Shown here piece by piece: positions 51,940 to 60,188 of a DNA stretch of 64,000 nt. Position numbers and translations under genes: made by a program. The notes beneath the pieces are model-generated. The model was not told where the DNA came from. It made no database searches and saw only the letters and a program-made list of their open reading frames with translations. The stretch covers positions 992,001-1,056,000 of the forward strand of contig NZ_CP127247.1 of NCBI RefSeq assembly GCF_030285785.1, in the 5' to 3' direction. The number at the start of each line of letters is the position of its first letter. Position 1 is the first letter of the stretch. Source of the DNA: Parasedimentitalea psychrophila. GTDB taxonomy: Bacteria; Pseudomonadota; Alphaproteobacteria; Rhodobacterales; Rhodobacteraceae.

Positions 51940-53246
51940 CCCTACTCTTCACCAATGCCCGCCTGATCGACCCCGAGGCCGGAACGGACGCGCCGGGCCA
52001 TCTGCTGGTGCAGGATGGGAAGATTACCGAAATCTTTCCAGAAAACATCGAATTAGAGGCAATGTTTCGCGCGCGAGGTATTTCTCCAGAAGATGTTGAA
52101 ATCATTGACTGCAAAAACCGCTGTTTGGCGCCTGGTATCGTCGATATCGGGGTGAAAGTCTGCGAACCCGGCGAACGTCACAAGGAAAGCTACAAATCTG
52201 CGGGTCTTGCGGCGGCGGCGGGTGGCGTCACCACCATGGTCACCCGCCCTGATACCTCGCCCGCGATCGACAGCCCCGAAGTGCTGGAATTCGTCACCCG
52301 CCGCGCCCAGGCAGACGCACCGGTGAACGTATTGCCAATGGCGGCGCTGACCAAGGGCCGGTTGGGGCGTGAAATGACCGAGATCGGCTTTCTGATGGAT
52401 GCCGGCGCGGTGGCCTTTACCGATTGCGACCGGGTGGTCACCGACACCAAGGTGTTCTCTCGCGCGCTGACCTATGCCCGCTCCTGCGGCGCGCTGGTGA
52501 TTGCCCACCCGCAGGAACCGATCCTGTCCAAAGGTGCCGCCGCCACCAGCGGCAAATTCGCCGCCCTGCGCGGCTTGCCCGCTGTGTCACCAATGGCCGA
52601 GCGCATGGGGCTGGACCGCGACATCGCGCTGCTAGAAATGACCGGTGCGCGCTACCACGCCGACCAGATCACCACCGCGCGCGCCCTGCCCGCGCTGGAG
52701 CGCGCCAAGGCCAACGGGCTGGACATCACCGCCGGCACCTCGATCCACCACCTGACCCTGAACGAGCTGGACCCGGCTGATTACCGCACCTTCTTCAAGG
52801 TCAAACCGCCGCTGCGCTCAGAAGACGACCGTCTGGCGGTGGTCGAGGCGGTGCGCACAGGGTTGATCGACATCATATCGTCAATGCACACGCCGCAGGA
52901 CGAAGAAAGCAAACGACTGCCGTTTGAAGAGGCCGCCGCCGGTGCGGTGGCGCTGGAAACCCTGCTGCCCGCCGCCCTGCGTCTGTACCACTCAGAACAT
53001 CTGGACTTGCCCACTCTGTTCCGCGCCATGGCGCTGAATCCGGCCAGACGACTGGGACTATCCTCGGGCCGCCTCAGCGCCGGAGCCCCCGCTGACCTGC
53101 TGCTGTTCGACCCGGATGTACCCTTTGTGATGGATCGCTTTGCACTGAAATCGAAATCGCAGAACACCCCCTTTGACGGCCAGCGTATGCAGGGTAGGGT
53201 GTTGGCCACCTATGTTGCCGGCGCGCCGGTCTACCGGAGAGCCTGA
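51936..53246 (+). CDS. Dihydroorotase homologue lacking metal ligands (PyrC'-like)
   Basis: A 436-residue amidohydrolase-fold protein clearly related to dihydroorotase (CLAPGIVDIGVKVCEPGERH; AAAAGGVTTMVTRPDT). The metal-binding DxHxH reads D70-I-G-V-K74, so both histidines are gone, and the late ISTDHAP-type Asp is missing (SSMHTPQDE). H in IAHPQEP and SIHHL remain. It is therefore probably not a catalyst but a structural partner of PyrB, as known for pseudomonad PyrC'. Codons for residues about 28-63 are in a low-GC patch. It overlaps plsY (TGATG). Confidence 0.88.
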   Translation: MTLLFTNARLIDPEAGTDAPGHLLVQDGKITEIFPENIELEAMFRARGISPEDVEIIDCKNRCLAPGIVDIGVKVCEPGERHKESYKSAGLAAAAGGVTTMVTRPDTSPAIDSPEVLEFVTRRAQADAPVNVLPMAALTKGRLGREMTEIGFLMDAGAVAFTDCDRVVTDTKVFSRALTYARSCGALVIAHPQEPILSKGAAATSGKFAALRGLPAVSPMAERMGLDRDIALLEMTGARYHADQITTARALPALERAKANGLDITAGTSIHHLTLNELDPADYRTFFKVKPPLRSEDDRLAVVEAVRTGLIDIISSMHTPQDEESKRLPFEEAAAGAVALETLLPAALRLYHSEHLDLPTLFRAMALNPARRLGLSSGRLSAGAPADLLLFDPDVPFVMDRFALKSKSQNTPFDGQRMQGRVLATYVAGAPVYRRA

Positions 53247-53851
53247 TGCCCGCATTTGAGACAACCACCACACTGCTGCTGCTCTGGGCCGTGATCGGCT
53301 ACGGCCTCGGCTCCATTCCCTTTGGCCTGCTGCTGACCCGCATGATGGGCCTGGGCAATCTGCGCGACATTGGCTCGGGCAATATCGGCACCACCAACGT
53401 GCTGCGCACCGGAAGCAAAGCCGCCGCGGCAATGACGCTGCTTTTTGATGGCGGCAAGGGCGCGGCGGCGGTGCTGCTGGCGCGTTCTCTGGCCGGTGAA
53501 GATGCAGCGCAACTGGCTGGGCTGGCCGCCTTTCTGGGCCATTGTTTCCCGATTTGGCTAGGGTTCAAAGGCGGCAAAGGTGTTGCCACCTTCCTGGGCC
53601 TGATGCTGGCGCTGGCCTGGCCAGTGGGCATCGCCTGCTGCGCGACCTGGCTGGCCTCTGCGGCGCTTAGCCGGATTTCATCCATGGGTGCCTTGGGGGC
53701 TGCGCTATCAGCGCCGCTCTGGGCGCTGCTACTCAACCGCAGCGACATTGCTGCTCTTGCCGCGCTGCTGGCCGCAATCGTGGTCTGGCGCCACAGCGCC
53801 AATATCATCCGCATCCGCACCGGCACAGAACCAAAAATCGGGCAAAAATAG
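53246..53851 (+). CDS. plsY: Glycerol-3-phosphate acyltransferase PlsY
   Basis: Inner-membrane enzyme that acylates glycerol-3-phosphate using acyl-phosphate, the first step of phospholipid synthesis. At 201 residues with about five helices: GSIPFGLLL, the SGNIGTTNVLR motif and GFKGGKGVATFLG. Start overlaps the previous stop. A 14-bp-stem hairpin follows. Confidence 0.95.
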   Translation: MPAFETTTTLLLLWAVIGYGLGSIPFGLLLTRMMGLGNLRDIGSGNIGTTNVLRTGSKAAAAMTLLFDGGKGAAAVLLARSLAGEDAAQLAGLAAFLGHCFPIWLGFKGGKGVATFLGLMLALAWPVGIACCATWLASAALSRISSMGALGAALSAPLWALLLNRSDIAALAALLAAIVVWRHSANIIRIRTGTEPKIGQK

Positions 53852-53868
53852 CCCGCCGCCAACTGCCG

Positions 53869-53950
53869 CTTCTTTTTGCTTAAAATACTCTCGCCGAAGG
53901 CGCGCGCCGTCAGGCGCGTGGCGCTGCCTGGCCGCAGGCCAGGCAGCGCC
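53869..53950. terminator. AAAATAC box and perfect 14-bp hairpin between plsY and gshA
   Basis: 53869-53890 carries CTTCTTTTTGCTTAAAATAC, a member of the AAAATAC-box family. Then GCGCGCC-GTCA-GGCGCG (53902-53918 approx.) and GGCGCTGCCTGGCC-GCA-GGCCAGGCAGCGCC (53920-53950), a perfect 14-bp stem. The two flanking genes converge, so this is a likely bidirectional terminator. Confidence 0.75.
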
Positions 53951-53961
53951 ACCGATCCCGA

Positions 53962-55332
53962 TCAATAGCTATACTCACCATAGATCCGGGTCAGGTCACC
54001 ACCCCAATCGCCATGATAGCGCTCCAGCAACTCGTCGGCGGGCACTTTGCCACTGTCGAGACTGTCTTTCAGCGCGTTCAGGAAATGGGTTTCATCCGGC
54101 ACCAAGCCGCCAGCCCCGGCCCGGACCCGCGCCTTCAGGCCCGCCTCGGACAGCGCCACAACTTCGCGCGCCAGATCGATCATCTTGATGTCGCCCACCT
54201 GCGCCTGCAGCCCCGACTGCGAGGCCGCCACCCGCAGGCCCTCACGGGTTTCAGCGTCCCAGCCCTTGACCAGATCCCAGGCCCCATCCAGCGAGGACTG
54301 ATCATACATCAGGCCAACCCAGAAGGCCGGCAATGCACAGAGCCGCCGCCAGGGGCCACCATCGGCGCCGCGCATCTCCATGTATTTCTTAATCCGCGCC
54401 TCGGGGAACGCCGTGGTCAGGTGATCGGCCCAATCGGACAGAGTTGCCTTTTCGCCGGGCAGTGCGGGCAGCTCCCCTTTCAGGAAATCGCGGAACGACA
54501 TGCCCAGCGCGTTGATATACACGCCATCGCGGTAGACAAAATACATCGGCACATCCAGCGCGTATTCAGCGTAGGCCTCAAAGCCAAAGCCTTCGTCAAA
54601 GGCAAAGGGCAACATGCCGGTGCGGGCGTCATCCAGATGCCGCCAGATCTTGCTGCGCCAGGATTTATGACCGTTCGGCTTGCCTTCAAAAAACGGCGAG
54701 TTGGCGAACAGTGCGGTGGCCACCGGCTGCAGCGCCAGTGCCACCCGCAGTTTCTGCACCATGTCGGCCTCGGAGCCGAAATCGAGATTGACCTGCACCG
54801 TGGTGGTGCGCCGCATCATGTCGCGGCCCATGGTTCCCACCTTGGTCATATAGTCGTTCATCAGCTGATACCGCCCCTTGGGCATCAGTGGCATCTCATC
54901 GTGGTTCCAGATTGGCGCCGCGCCCAGACCGATAAAGCCAACACCGATCTTGTCGGCGATGTCCTTGACCTCGCGCAGGTGGATATTCACCTCGTCACAG
55001 GTTTCGTGGATGGTCTCCAGCGGCGCCCCGGACAATTCCAGCGCCCCGCCCGGTTCCAGACTGACGTTGGCGCCGTCCTTTTCCAGCCCGATCAGATTGC
55101 CGCCTTCGGTCACTTCCGACCAGCCATAGCTGTCGCGCAACCCTTGCAGAACCGCCACAATCGAGCGCTCTCCGGCAAAGGGCAGCGGCTTCAGGCTGTC
55201 TTTGCAAAAGCCAAACTTTTCATGTTCGGTGCCAATGCGCCAATCGGATTTGGGCTTGCAGCCTTCGGCCAGATACTCAGCCAATTGGCTGTGGTGTTCA
55301 ATGGGTCCGCCACCGGACTGGGGAATAGACAT
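53962..55332 (-). CDS. gshA: Glutamate-cysteine ligase
   Basis: First enzyme of glutathione synthesis. The 456-residue protein is of the plant/alphaproteobacterial GCS2-like type: RIGTEHEKFGF near residue 35, GGALELSGAPLETIH, MRRTTTVQVNLDF, and YAEYALDVPMYFVYR. It ends YGEYSY. The ATG at 55332 is used. Confidence 0.95.
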   Translation of the reverse strand: MSIPQSGGGPIEHHSQLAEYLAEGCKPKSDWRIGTEHEKFGFCKDSLKPLPFAGERSIVAVLQGLRDSYGWSEVTEGGNLIGLEKDGANVSLEPGGALELSGAPLETIHETCDEVNIHLREVKDIADKIGVGFIGLGAAPIWNHDEMPLMPKGRYQLMNDYMTKVGTMGRDMMRRTTTVQVNLDFGSEADMVQKLRVALALQPVATALFANSPFFEGKPNGHKSWRSKIWRHLDDARTGMLPFAFDEGFGFEAYAEYALDVPMYFVYRDGVYINALGMSFRDFLKGELPALPGEKATLSDWADHLTTAFPEARIKKYMEMRGADGGPWRRLCALPAFWVGLMYDQSSLDGAWDLVKGWDAETREGLRVAASQSGLQAQVGDIKMIDLAREVVALSEAGLKARVRAGAGGLVPDETHFLNALKDSLDSGKVPADELLERYHGDWGGDLTRIYGEYSY

Positions 55333-55397
55333 GAGCAGCGCTCCGTTGCTGTAAAATCATGTGGAAAGATCAGTCGTGGTGCGAAACTCAGCGACTG

Positions 55398-55925
55398 TCA
55401 ATGCAGCCTGTGGGTCGGCGGGCGAGTGTTATGTTTTTCCCAGATCACGACCCTGTGAGGTCCACCGCGGCGCAGCTCACTCAACATCCGTTCGGTGCGC
55501 AATCCGGGCAGGCTGGCAAAGACATCAAACAGGATCTCGGTGCCACTCGCAGTGACCGGAATATGCAGCGGCTCCTGCCCCGGCTGCTGCAACACCCAAT
55601 GCGGCGGTTTGGCGGTGTGATCCAGCGCCAGTTGAGTCAGCTCAGACACCGCCACCGCGCCGCCGGTCAGCGGCCCGAAATAGGCAATCTGCCCTTCGTC
55701 CACCTGCACCACACCGGGTCCTCCATGGCCAAGACGAAACCGCATTCGCTGAACACCGACGACGGCAAGCGCCGTGCCAATGATCAACAGCACCCAGCCG
55801 CCCCAGAACAGCAGCCCAAAGGCGCCAAGCACCCAGCGCAGCCCCATCAACAGAACAACCGCAGCGACGATAATCTCGCGCCAACGCCAGATGGCCGCCT
55901 GGGCCTCGGGTCTGATGAAGCTCAT
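55398..55925 (-). CDS. Hypothetical membrane protein
   Basis: A 175-residue protein starting MSFIRPEAQAAIWRWRE. Two hydrophobic helices (about 20-38 and 42-58) are followed by a soluble beta-rich domain with no recognised motif. AGGAGA lies before the ATG at 55925; longer in-frame starts lack one. It lies 65 bp upstream of gshA on the same strand and may be co-transcribed. Confidence 0.72.
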   Translation of the reverse strand: MSFIRPEAQAAIWRWREIIVAAVVLLMGLRWVLGAFGLLFWGGWVLLIIGTALAVVGVQRMRFRLGHGGPGVVQVDEGQIAYFGPLTGGAVAVSELTQLALDHTAKPPHWVLQQPGQEPLHIPVTASGTEILFDVFASLPGLRTERMLSELRRGGPHRVVIWEKHNTRPPTHRLH

Positions 55926-56082
55926 GATCTGTCTCCTGTTCAGTAGGGCAGCAGAGGTGTTAAGCCACTGGATGCGATATGCATTAGACATATTTGGGAA
56001 CAAATTGGTTTTGGACAAGCCCCAAACCTGCCTTTTTCATCCGACTCGCTTTTGACCCGGACAGAGCCCACTGCTGTCACAG

Positions 56083-56808
56083 TCACCAATCCCCCAGCGC
56101 CTGTTGCCACAGGGTCATCGCCGCCACCGCTGCGGTATCCGCCCGCAGGATGCGCGGGCCGAGGCTGACCACATGGGACTGTGGCAAAGCGTGCAGGCGT
56201 TTGCGCTCGGCATCGGAGAAGCCGCCCTCAGGGCCGATCAGGATGGCCCAGGGCGCGTCTGACTTGTCAGCAGCAGCAAGCGCCAGCGCATTGCCCACTT
56301 CACCCTCATCACAGAACATCAACTGGCGGCCTTCGGGCCAGTGGTCCAACAGGCGCGACAGCTTTTGCAGCTCGTCCACCTGCGGTACATAGGTGCCGCC
56401 GCATTGCTCGGCGGCCTCAACCGCGTGGGCCTGCAGACGGTCGCGGCGGATACGTTCTGAATTGGTGAACTCGGTCTGCACCGGCAGAATGCGGGCGGCG
56501 CCCATCTCGGCGGCTTTCTCGACGATGAAATCGGTGCGGGCTTTTTTGATCGGCGCAAACAGCAGCCAGAGGTCCGGCGGCATTTGCAGCAGTTTGGTCT
56601 GCTCCACACAGGTCAGCAGCCCAGCGCGTTTACCGGCCTGTGCAATGTCGGCCAGCCACTCGCCATCACGGCCGTTGAACAGCTTTACCTGGCCGCCAAC
56701 CGCCATCCGCATCACCCCAAACAGGTAATGTGCCTGCCCCCGGTCCAGAGGAACCGATTGCCCTGCCCCCAAAGGGTGCTCTACATACAGTCTGATCTTT
56801 GCGCTCAT
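56083..56808 (-). CDS. rsmE: 16S rRNA (uracil-1498-N3)-methyltransferase
   Basis: SPOUT-class methyltransferase acting on 30S subunits. At 241 residues: N-terminal PUA-like HYLFGVMRM, KKARTDFIVEKAAEMG and the SAM knot LIGPEGGFSDAE followed by LGPRILRADTAAVAAM. The start is only 12 bp from the divergent ubiA start. Confidence 0.94.
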   Translation of the reverse strand: MSAKIRLYVEHPLGAGQSVPLDRGQAHYLFGVMRMAVGGQVKLFNGRDGEWLADIAQAGKRAGLLTCVEQTKLLQMPPDLWLLFAPIKKARTDFIVEKAAEMGAARILPVQTEFTNSERIRRDRLQAHAVEAAEQCGGTYVPQVDELQKLSRLLDHWPEGRQLMFCDEGEVGNALALAAADKSDAPWAILIGPEGGFSDAERKRLHALPQSHVVSLGPRILRADTAAVAAMTLWQQALGDW

Positions 56809-56820
56809 GAGGCCCTACAT

Positions 56821-57798
56821 ATGCAAGGCGATGCCCCTACACCAGAAGAACAGCCCGATCAGGGACAAGTTTCCGATGCCGCCCGCAACAATTGGGTAGA
56901 TACCCGTGCGCCGGCCTGGAGCCGCCCCTATCTGCGGCTGTCGCGGGCCGACCGGCCGATTGGCACCTGGCTGCTGCTGATCCCCTGCTGGTGGGGTCTG
57001 GCGCTGGCGATGCTGTGGGACCAGAACCCGCGCTGGCAGGACGCCTGGATCTTTGTCGCCTGTGCGGCGGGGGCCTGGCTGATGCGCGGTGCCGGATGCA
57101 CCTGGAACGATATCACGGACCGCGATTTTGATGGCCGGGTCGAGCGCACCCGCTCGCGGCCTATCCCGTCGGGGCAGGTGACCGTGAGGGGCGCGGTGAT
57201 CTGGATGGTGGTGCAGATTGCCCTTTCGGCGCTAATCCTGTTCAGTTTCAACCAAGCCGCCATTGCCATGGGCATTCTGGCGCTGTTTCCAGTGGCGATC
57301 TATCCCTTTGCCAAGCGATTCACCTGGTGGCCGCAGGTGTTTCTGGGGCTGGCATTCAATTGGGGCGCGATGCTGGCCTGGGTCGCCCATACCGGCACTC
57401 TGAACTGGCCGGCCGTCTATCTCTATCTGGCGGGCATCAGCTGGACGCTGTTCTACGACACCATCTATGCCCATCAGGACACCGAGGACGATGCGCTGAT
57501 TGGCGTCAAATCCACCGCCCGGCTGTTTGGCAGCAACACCGCACTCTGGCTGCGCCGGTTTCTGGTTGCGGTGGTCTGCCTGATGGCAGTGGCGGTGCTG
57601 AGCGCGGTGATGGCCAATGGATCCATTCCGGCGCTGCTGCTGGCGCTGCTTGCCCCCTGGGCGATGGGCTGGCACCTGACCTGGCAATTGCGGGCATTAG
57701 ACACTGATAACAACGAAAATTTGCTGCAATTGTTCCGTCTGAACCGTGACACCGGCCTGATTCCGCTTATCTTCTTTGCCGCAGCCCTGTTGGTGTGA
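56821..57798 (+). CDS. ubiA: 4-hydroxybenzoate polyprenyltransferase
   Basis: Inner-membrane enzyme that attaches the polyprenyl tail to 4-hydroxybenzoate in ubiquinone synthesis. At 325 residues with eight or nine helices: first Asp motif NDITDRDFD (96-104) and second DTIYAHQDTEDD. The octaprenyl/decaprenyl synthase at 16.6 kb supplies its other substrate. ATG at 56821. An unusually hydrophilic N-terminal tail of about 35 residues precedes the first helix. Confidence 0.95.
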   Translation: MQGDAPTPEEQPDQGQVSDAARNNWVDTRAPAWSRPYLRLSRADRPIGTWLLLIPCWWGLALAMLWDQNPRWQDAWIFVACAAGAWLMRGAGCTWNDITDRDFDGRVERTRSRPIPSGQVTVRGAVIWMVVQIALSALILFSFNQAAIAMGILALFPVAIYPFAKRFTWWPQVFLGLAFNWGAMLAWVAHTGTLNWPAVYLYLAGISWTLFYDTIYAHQDTEDDALIGVKSTARLFGSNTALWLRRFLVAVVCLMAVAVLSAVMANGSIPALLLALLAPWAMGWHLTWQLRALDTDNNENLLQLFRLNRDTGLIPLIFFAAALLV

Positions 57799-57861
57799 TT
57801 GATCCGCAGCGCTCCAGCCGGTAAGAAGACGAAACCTTCCTTGGACGATGCTGCCCCACCT

Positions 57862-59826
57862 ATGCGCCTTTCTTCTCTATTGATTGTTAGCTTCACATTT
57901 CTGGCGGCCGCAGGCCTGAGCCTGGTCGCGGCTAGATTTGCCGTCACCGGGATGGAAAACAGCACCGAAATTGCGGTACGCCAAACTCTGGATGAAACCG
58001 GCCATGACTGGGCCGAAGTGACCGCCGACGGGCTCCGGGTTGTCCTGAACGGCACCGCGCCCGACGAAGCCAACCGGTTCACCGCGATCTCGGTGGTCGG
58101 CGGCACGGTCGATGCCAGCCGGATCATCGACGAGATGGAGGTCACCCCCACAGCGGATCTGGCGCCGCCCCGGTTTTCAGTTGAGATCCTGCGCAATGAG
58201 AGTGGTATTTCCATTATCGGGCTGATCCCAACAGGCACAGGCCGCGCCGCCATTGTCGAACAGCTGGCCAGAGTGGTGGGTGAGGACCGCGTCGCCGACC
58301 TGCTGGAGACCGCGCGTTATGACGCACCCGAGGGCTGGGTCGCGGCAATGGACTATGCGATCAAATCCCTGAAACGCCTGCCACGGGCAAAAATTTCCGT
58401 GGTGGTTGGACAGGTTTCAATCACCGCGATTACCAATAGTGCAAAAGAAAAGCTGGCGCTGGAGAAAGAGCTGAACCGCAGCGCACCACCGGGCCTGCGG
58501 CTGGCGCTGGACATTGCCGCACCGCGGCCGGTGATCACGCCGTTTGCGCTGCGTTATCACATTGATCAGAACGGCGGTCGCTTTGACGACTGCTCGGCCG
58601 AAAGCGACGCCAGCCGGGACCGCATCCTGGCCGCTGCGCAAAAGGCAGAACTGGCGGCTCCGGCCACCTGCGTGATCGGCATGGGCGTGCCCTCGCCCAA
58701 CTGGTCCCGGGCCGCTGAACTGAGCATTGCCAGCCTTGCCCAACTGGGGGCGGGCTCGGTCAGGATCACCAATGCAGATATCACTCTGGTGGCCACGGTC
58801 GAGACCAGCCCCGAGCTGTTCGATCAGGTAATCGGCGAGCTGGAAAACGCTCTTCCCCAGGTTTTTGCCTTACATGCGGTGCTGCCAGAACCCGAAGCCG
58901 AGACCGAGACCGAAATCGGCGGCCCGCCGGAATTCACCGCGACCCTCAGCCCCGAGGGCCAGGTCCAGCTGCGGGGACGGCTGACGGATGAAACTCTGCG
59001 CCATCTGACCAATAGTTTCGCCAAAGCGCGGTTCGGCTCGGACAATGTCTATGGCGCCACCCGCGTGGTTGACGGCCTGCCTGCCAACTGGCCGGTGCGG
59101 GTGCTTGCCGGGTTGGAATCGCTGTCTCAGCTGCGGCGCGGATCTCTGATCGTGACACCGGACCACGTCGCCCTGCGCGGCATGAGCCACCAGGAAAACG
59201 CCACCGCTGAGATCTCTAAGCTGCTGTCTGCCAAACTCGGCGAGGCCGAAAGCTATGGGCTGGACATCAGCTATGAGCCGCCGCCGGAGCCCGAAGACAA
59301 ACCGATGGAACCGGAGCAGTGCGAAACCCAGCTGGCCTCCATTCAGCAGCTGGGCAAGATTGCCTTTGAACCCGGATCGGCAACGGTTGCCGCAGGTAGC
59401 CGGGGCACCATGGATGCGATTGCCGTGATCCTGGAGCAATGCGGCGAGGTCCGGCTGGAGATTCAGGGCCACACCGACAGTCAGGGACGCGAAGGGATGA
59501 ACCAAAATCTGAGCCAGGCACGGGCCCAGTCGGTTCTGAACGAGCTGCGCGCGCGCCGGGTTGTGACCTCTAGCTTTGCCGCCAAAGGATATGGCGAAAG
59601 CACCCCGATTGCCGACAACGGCACCGAAGAGGGCCGCGAACAAAACCGGCGCATCACCTTCCATCTGATCCGCCCCGAGCAGAGCCCGGAGCCGGAAAGC
59701 ACGCTGGACGGCGCGGCGCGCGAAGATACCGCCAGTGATTCCGCCAGTGACCCGACCAGTGAAACGAGCGGTGAAACGGCCCCCGACACGGAAGCGCCCA
59801 CCGACCAGGAGATCCCCGTACAATGA
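57862..59826 (+). CDS. OmpA-family protein with BON-like domains
   Basis: A 654-residue envelope protein. An N-terminal signal or anchor (MRLSSLLIVSFTFLAAAG) is followed by repeated BON-like modules (about 40-460) and a C-terminal OmpA peptidoglycan-binding domain (about 500-610) with IQGHTDSQGREGMNQ, LSQARAQSV and REQNRRITF. An acidic, Ser/Thr-rich tail of about 45 residues ends it. A TTG 21 codons upstream (57799) is an alternative start, but the signal then sits inside. Its stop overlaps the next gene (ATGA). It probably links envelope and cell wall. Confidence 0.85.
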   Translation: MRLSSLLIVSFTFLAAAGLSLVAARFAVTGMENSTEIAVRQTLDETGHDWAEVTADGLRVVLNGTAPDEANRFTAISVVGGTVDASRIIDEMEVTPTADLAPPRFSVEILRNESGISIIGLIPTGTGRAAIVEQLARVVGEDRVADLLETARYDAPEGWVAAMDYAIKSLKRLPRAKISVVVGQVSITAITNSAKEKLALEKELNRSAPPGLRLALDIAAPRPVITPFALRYHIDQNGGRFDDCSAESDASRDRILAAAQKAELAAPATCVIGMGVPSPNWSRAAELSIASLAQLGAGSVRITNADITLVATVETSPELFDQVIGELENALPQVFALHAVLPEPEAETETEIGGPPEFTATLSPEGQVQLRGRLTDETLRHLTNSFAKARFGSDNVYGATRVVDGLPANWPVRVLAGLESLSQLRRGSLIVTPDHVALRGMSHQENATAEISKLLSAKLGEAESYGLDISYEPPPEPEDKPMEPEQCETQLASIQQLGKIAFEPGSATVAAGSRGTMDAIAVILEQCGEVRLEIQGHTDSQGREGMNQNLSQARAQSVLNELRARRVVTSSFAAKGYGESTPIADNGTEEGREQNRRITFHLIRPEQSPEPESTLDGAAREDTASDSASDPTSETSGETAPDTEAPTDQEIPVQ

Positions 59827-60137
59827 ACAGAACCGAGTTCATCATCACCACTGCCATTATCCTGTTTGTCGCTTTCATGATGGGCTGGTTTGCCAATTGG
59901 CTGGTTCACCGCTTTACCCGCGTCAAGCAAAGCGATGTGGCCGATCTGGACCGGATGAGCCAGGAACTGCACGAGGCGGAAGAAACCCGCGATCAGGCGA
60001 TCACATATTTGCAACAGCGCGAGGCCGAGCTGAGCAACCAGCTGGCCCAGACCGAGGCCGAATTACACGCCGCCATGGACGGGCTGCGCGCGGCACGGCA
60101 GGAATGCGAAGAACTGCGGGTCTACCACGAGGGCTGA
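59823..60137 (+). CDS. Single-helix coiled-coil membrane protein
   Basis: A 104-residue protein: one transmembrane helix (about 8-27) then a continuous acidic coiled coil (LDRMSQELHEAEETRDQAIT...). Overlaps the OmpA/BON gene by ATGA, suggesting the two work together at the envelope. No family function known. Confidence 0.78.
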   Translation: MNRTEFIITTAIILFVAFMMGWFANWLVHRFTRVKQSDVADLDRMSQELHEAEETRDQAITYLQQREAELSNQLAQTEAELHAAMDGLRAARQECEELRVYHEG

Positions 60138-60188
60138 TCCGCGCCCAGGCAACGCAGGCCTGGCGGCGGCTGGCGTTGTTGAGGCCGG

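Noticed and set aside
54013-55458. 481-codon plus-strand frame opposite gshA
   Set aside because: Antisense shadow of gshA with His/Gln-rich composition and no upstream ribosome-binding site.
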